From: Gayadomonas joobiniege G7
GTDB lineage: Bacteria; Pseudomonadota; Gammaproteobacteria; Enterobacterales; Alteromonadaceae
Assembly (NCBI RefSeq): GCF_000300815.1
Contig: NZ_AMRX01000007.1
Span: 1 to 64,000, forward strand
Direction: 5' to 3'
DNA length: 64,000 bases
Made by a program: the position numbers and the translations under genes. Within the stretch, counting starts at the first letter, position 1; every line of letters starts with the position of its first letter. A model generated the notes under the pieces. That model searched no databases. It had not been told where the DNA came from and worked only from the letters and a program-made list of their open reading frames with translations. Positions 60,621 through 64,000 of the stretch are shown in pieces.

Positions 60621-61338
60621 AACCCAATATCAATTTGGCGTCACAGAGAGCTTTCCTTGCGCCTACTTAAACGATCAAAAAGAGCGTTTATTAGTTGCAG
60701 TGGATGATGCCTTAAAAGATGTTGCACATTATGAAACACTCATGCAACTTGGCTTTAGGCGCAGCAAAGATCATATTTACCGGCCACATTGTGAGCGTTG
60801 TCAGGCTTGTCAATCAATCCGGATCCCAGTAACGCGTTTTAAACCCTCGCGGAGTCAAAAACGCTTGCTTAAAAAAAACCAAAATTTGATGGTCAATTTT
60901 ATTCAAGCACCTCTGTCTGATATGAAATGGCAGCAGTATTATCAGATGTTCAGCCGCTATATTGAGCAAAGGCATACCGACGGCACTATGTACCCACCTG
61001 ATGTTGAGCAGTTTAACTCTCTATTACAGACGGACTGGATGTTAACCGGCTTTTTAGAAGTTTACCAAAACGAAAAGCTAGTGGCGGTTGCTATTGTCGA
61101 CTGTATGAGTGACAGCATCTCAGCCGTTTATACCTTTTTTGAACCTGACGCAGCCCATTTGTCACTTGGTACTTTCGCTATCTTAGAATTGATCAGACTC
61201 GCAAATGTCCGTAGATTAAGTTATTTATATCTTGGTTATCAAGTTGATGAATGCCGAAAGATGAACTATAAAACACGCTTCCTACCACACCAAAGGCTGA
61301 TCCAAAATCATTGGTGGGATGTAGAAAAAACCACCTGA
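60613..61338 (+). CDS. bpt: Aspartate/glutamate leucyltransferase Bpt (arginyltransferase family)
   Basis: Adds Leu to N-terminal Asp or Glu, the second bacterial branch of the N-end rule. The 241-aa product matches the ATE/Bpt family: N-terminal cysteine motif CERCQACQSIRIPV (about 59-72) and C-terminal YLGYQVDECRKMNYK. Translationally coupled to aat (8-bp overlap). Together with clpA 350 bp away this forms an N-end rule neighbourhood. Confidence 0.93.
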   Translation: MNKTQYQFGVTESFPCAYLNDQKERLLVAVDDALKDVAHYETLMQLGFRRSKDHIYRPHCERCQACQSIRIPVTRFKPSRSQKRLLKKNQNLMVNFIQAPLSDMKWQQYYQMFSRYIEQRHTDGTMYPPDVEQFNSLLQTDWMLTGFLEVYQNEKLVAVAIVDCMSDSISAVYTFFEPDAAHLSLGTFAILELIRLANVRRLSYLYLGYQVDECRKMNYKTRFLPHQRLIQNHWWDVEKTT

Positions 61339-61417
61339 ACCTTTACAAGCGGGTTGGCTTAGGGCATGATCGGCCCGAATTTTTTAGCAAACAAAATTAA
61401 CTGAGGTTATTAACTGA

Positions 61418-61636
<219 letters not shown>

Positions 61637-61645
61637 GTCCTAACA

Positions 61646-61680
61646 TTGTGTGTTACCCATTGGGTAACACACATTGTTTT
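61646..61680 (+). terminator. Terminator between infA and clpA
   Basis: Perfect 12-bp stem TGTGTGTTACCC/GGGTAACACACA (61646-61657 with 61661-61672, loop of 3), followed by TTGTTTTTT on the plus strand. Serves infA and perhaps the convergent clpA. Confidence 0.85.
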
Positions 61681-61685
61681 TTAGA

Positions 61686-63959
61686 TTAATTTGCTTTTTC
61701 AGCTTTTTTGGAGCCTGCAAACGCAAAATCTAATTTGTCACCATTCACAGTGACTGTCACACTGCCGCCATCACTTAACGCACCAAATAATAGCTCATTT
61801 GCAAGTGGCTTTTTGAGATGCTCTTGAATGACACGTGCCATCGGCCTGGCCCCCATCGCTTTGTCATAACCTTTTTCAGCCAACCACTCTCTTGCATCAC
61901 TTTGTAAGTTAAGCGAAACGCCTTTTTTGTCTAACATAGACTCTAGCTCGGCTATAAACTTATCAACAACTTGAACAATGATGTCAGGTGTTAAATGATT
62001 AAACCAAATAATGTTGTCCAAACGGTTTCTAAATTCAGGCGTAAAAGTACGCTTAATTTCTGCCATCGCATCTGAACTATGATCCTGCTGTTGAAAACCA
62101 ATCGACTGCTTAGTTGTTTCCTGTACACCAGCATTTGTCGTCATCACAAAAACGACATTTCTAAAATCCGCTTTACGACCGTTATTATCGGTTAGGGTGC
62201 CGTGATCCATCACCTGTAATAAAATATTAAAAACATCTGGATGTGCTTTTTCTATCTCATCTAATAACACCACTGAATGAGGGTGTTTGATCACTTGATC
62301 AGTTAATAATCCCCCTTGATCAAAACCGACATAACCTGGAGGTGCACCAATCAAACGAGATACAGCATGACGTTCCATATATTCAGACATATCAATTCGA
62401 ATAAGTTCTATGTCTAATACTTTCGCTAATTGCTGCGTCACTTCCGTTTTGCCGACCCCAGTTGGGCCCGCAAATAAAAAACTACCAATCGGCTTTTGTT
62501 CATCTTTTAAACCTGAGCGCGCTAGGCGGATCGCCGCAGTCAGGGTGTCTATAGCTGGGTTTTGGCCAAACACCACCATTTTAAGATTACGCTCTAAATT
62601 TTTCAGCACTTCTTTATCCGAGCTAGAAACAGACTTTTCTGGGATACGAGCCATTTTGGCAATAATTTGCTCAACATCCGCAACGTTAATCGTCTTTTTA
62701 CGTCGGCTGACTGGCTGCAATCTCTGGTTAGCCCCCGCCTCGTCGATAACATCAATCGCCTTATCTGGTAACCTGCGCTCGTTAATATAACGGGCAGATA
62801 ATTCAGCTGCCGCACGAATGGCTTTTTGCGTATAACGCACGCTGTGGTGTGTTTCGTATCGCGTTTTTAACCCCATTAAAATTCGGGTCGTGTCCTCAAC
62901 CGATGGCTCACTCACATCTACTTTTTGGAATCGACGCACGAGCGCTCTATCTTTTTCAAAGATACCTTGAAACTCCTGATAGGTGGTTGAGCCAATACAC
63001 TTGAGTTTACCGCCCGATAACAAAGGTTTTAATAAATTAGATGCATCCATCACACCGCCAGACGCAGCACCTGCACCTATAATAGTATGTATTTCATCAA
63101 TAAATAAAATTGAGTGAGGGTCTTTTTCAAGCTCTTTTAACAAGGCTTTAAAACGCTTTTCAAAATCGCCTCGGTACTTAGTCCCTGCTAATAAAGCCCC
63201 CATATCCAACGAATAAATTGTCGCTTCGGCAATCACTTCGGGCACTTCTTTTTTAATTATTCTATAGGCTAACCCTTCGGCAATAGCCGTCTTACCAACG
63301 CCTGCTTCACCAACTAGTAAAGGGTTATTTTTACGACGACGACACAATACTTGAATGGTGCGTTCCACTTCTTTTTCGCGACCGATCAGAGGGTCTATTT
63401 TACCCAATTCAGCTTCACGATTCAGATTAAGCGCAAAGGACGCAAGCATGTTGCCTTTTTCGTTTGTTTCACCTTCATCTTGCTCAAAGCTCGACTCTTC
63501 AGAGCCGTCTGATTGTTCAGATTCGTGTTTTTTGATGCCATGCGAAATAAAGTTAACAATATCTAACCTTGATATATCCATCTTTTTAAGCAGATAAACG
63601 GCTTGCGACTCTTGTTCACTAAATATGGCAACTAATACATTCGCCCCAGTAACTTCGGTTTTACCCGAAGACTGCACATGAAAAACGGCACGCTGTAAAA
63701 CCCGCTGAAAGCCAAGCGTTGGTTGTGTTTCTCTCTCATCATCTTCTTGCGGGATCACAGGTGTGGTTTCGTTGATAAAATTGCTCAACTCTTGCTCAAT
63801 TGATTGCAATTCAGCACCACAGGCCTGTAAAGCTTCAATTGCTGCTGGGTTACGCAGCAATGCTAACAACAGGTGTTCAACAGTCATAAACTCATGACGT
63901 CGCTGACGAGCGTCCCTGAACGCATCATTTAAAGTCGTTTCTAAATCTTTATTCAGCAT
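61686..63959 (-). CDS. clpA: ATP-dependent Clp protease ATP-binding subunit ClpA
   Basis: AAA+ unfoldase that feeds substrates to ClpP, including N-degron proteins brought by ClpS. The 757-aa product has the ClpA N-domain (1-145), an acidic linker with SDGSEESSFEQDEGE, the first ATPase domain with GEAGVGKT (about 220) and the second with GPTGVGKT (about 500). It lacks the ClpB-type middle domain. GGAG lies 6 nt before the ATG. Confidence 0.97.
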   Translation of the reverse strand: MLNKDLETTLNDAFRDARQRRHEFMTVEHLLLALLRNPAAIEALQACGAELQSIEQELSNFINETTPVIPQEDDERETQPTLGFQRVLQRAVFHVQSSGKTEVTGANVLVAIFSEQESQAVYLLKKMDISRLDIVNFISHGIKKHESEQSDGSEESSFEQDEGETNEKGNMLASFALNLNREAELGKIDPLIGREKEVERTIQVLCRRRKNNPLLVGEAGVGKTAIAEGLAYRIIKKEVPEVIAEATIYSLDMGALLAGTKYRGDFEKRFKALLKELEKDPHSILFIDEIHTIIGAGAASGGVMDASNLLKPLLSGGKLKCIGSTTYQEFQGIFEKDRALVRRFQKVDVSEPSVEDTTRILMGLKTRYETHHSVRYTQKAIRAAAELSARYINERRLPDKAIDVIDEAGANQRLQPVSRRKKTINVADVEQIIAKMARIPEKSVSSSDKEVLKNLERNLKMVVFGQNPAIDTLTAAIRLARSGLKDEQKPIGSFLFAGPTGVGKTEVTQQLAKVLDIELIRIDMSEYMERHAVSRLIGAPPGYVGFDQGGLLTDQVIKHPHSVVLLDEIEKAHPDVFNILLQVMDHGTLTDNNGRKADFRNVVFVMTTNAGVQETTKQSIGFQQQDHSSDAMAEIKRTFTPEFRNRLDNIIWFNHLTPDIIVQVVDKFIAELESMLDKKGVSLNLQSDAREWLAEKGYDKAMGARPMARVIQEHLKKPLANELLFGALSDGGSVTVTVNGDKLDFAFAGSKKAEKAN

Positions 63960-63977
63960 AGGAACTCCACAGGCTAG

Positions 63978-64000
63978 TTAAAACGGAATATTCAGGCTTG
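63978..64000 (-). CDS. Possible 3' end of clpS (partial)
   Basis: On the minus strand six codons (SLNIPF) and a TAA stop at 63978-63980 precede clpA by 18 bp. clpS stands immediately upstream of clpA in most gammaproteobacteria, so this may be its end. Only a few residues are inside the window and they do not match the usual LCTLEKA ending, so the call rests on position. Confidence 0.25.

Noticed and set aside
61686-63959. Second ClpB
   Set aside because: The middle coiled-coil domain is missing and the neighbourhood (infA) is that of clpA.

Overview
The window is a continuous stretch of chromosomal core genome from a gammaproteobacterium, most probably a marine member of the Alteromonadales. 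The 16S/23S sequences, low-to-moderate GC, and blocks such as bamD/rluD-pgeF-clpB, aspS-yebC-ruvCAB-ybgC-tolQRAB-pal-cpoB-tRNA-Lys, cmoAB and pdxB-fimV-truA-accD-folC-dedD-cvpA-purF point there. The genus cannot be fixed from the sequence alone. I see no prophage, insertion sequence, CRISPR array, toxin-antitoxin pair or defence island, and no clear previously undescribed system.

Layout. 1-5400: an rRNA operon on the minus strand (16S, 23S, 5S) with no tRNA in the 16S-23S spacer, two tandem stable-RNA promoters, two boxA elements and a strong terminator. 5400-11500: pssA, clpB (behind a sigma-32 type heat-shock promoter), pgeF and rluD on the minus strand, divergent from bamD. 11600-14600: an AI-2E/PerM-type permease, a TIGR01777 epimerase-like protein, a small XRE-type HTH protein and a DNA-deoxyinosine glycosylase. 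14700-22870: a tightly packed eight-gene operon, moxR-DUF58-DUF4381-VWA-VWA/TPR-batD followed without a break by an ECF sigma factor and a DUF3379 membrane protein, probably its anti-sigma factor. A choice-of-anchor-I lipoprotein follows. This is the least understood module in the window and the best lead. 24800-28600: oxyR, then a Cpx-type envelope stress module (a Spy/CpxP-like protein divergent from cpxR-cpxA) with a CpxR box between them.

28700-39130: three identical tRNA-Lys genes behind a stable-RNA promoter, then the Tol-Pal operon with ybgC, the ruvCAB Holliday-junction genes, yebC and aspS, all on the minus strand. 39300-41420: cmoA, cmoB and a small unknown gene on the plus strand. 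41400-44800: a TauE-like permease, a DUF599 membrane protein and a PhoD-type phosphatase in one minus-strand operon. 44850-55950: purF, cvpA, dedD, folC, accD, truA, fimV, pdxB and fabB on the minus strand. 56070-61640: mnmC, a SmrA-like protein, trxB, aat, bpt and infA on the plus strand. 61680-64000: clpA on the minus strand and what may be the last codons of clpS.

Several genes are functionally linked. aat and bpt attach destabilising N-terminal residues to proteins that ClpS and ClpA (next door) degrade, so most of the N-end rule pathway sits together. BamD, Tol-Pal, the CpxP-like protein and CpxRA all serve the outer membrane and its stress response. ClpB, ClpA and OxyR cover protein and oxidative stress. 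Points worth attention are the apparent ATA start of aat, the sigma/DUF3379 pair fused to the Bat-type operon, tandem repeats in fimV and in the VWA/TPR gene, candidate FadR-type and palindromic operators at fabB, a CpxR box, and an altered HGxG motif in the SmrA-like protein.
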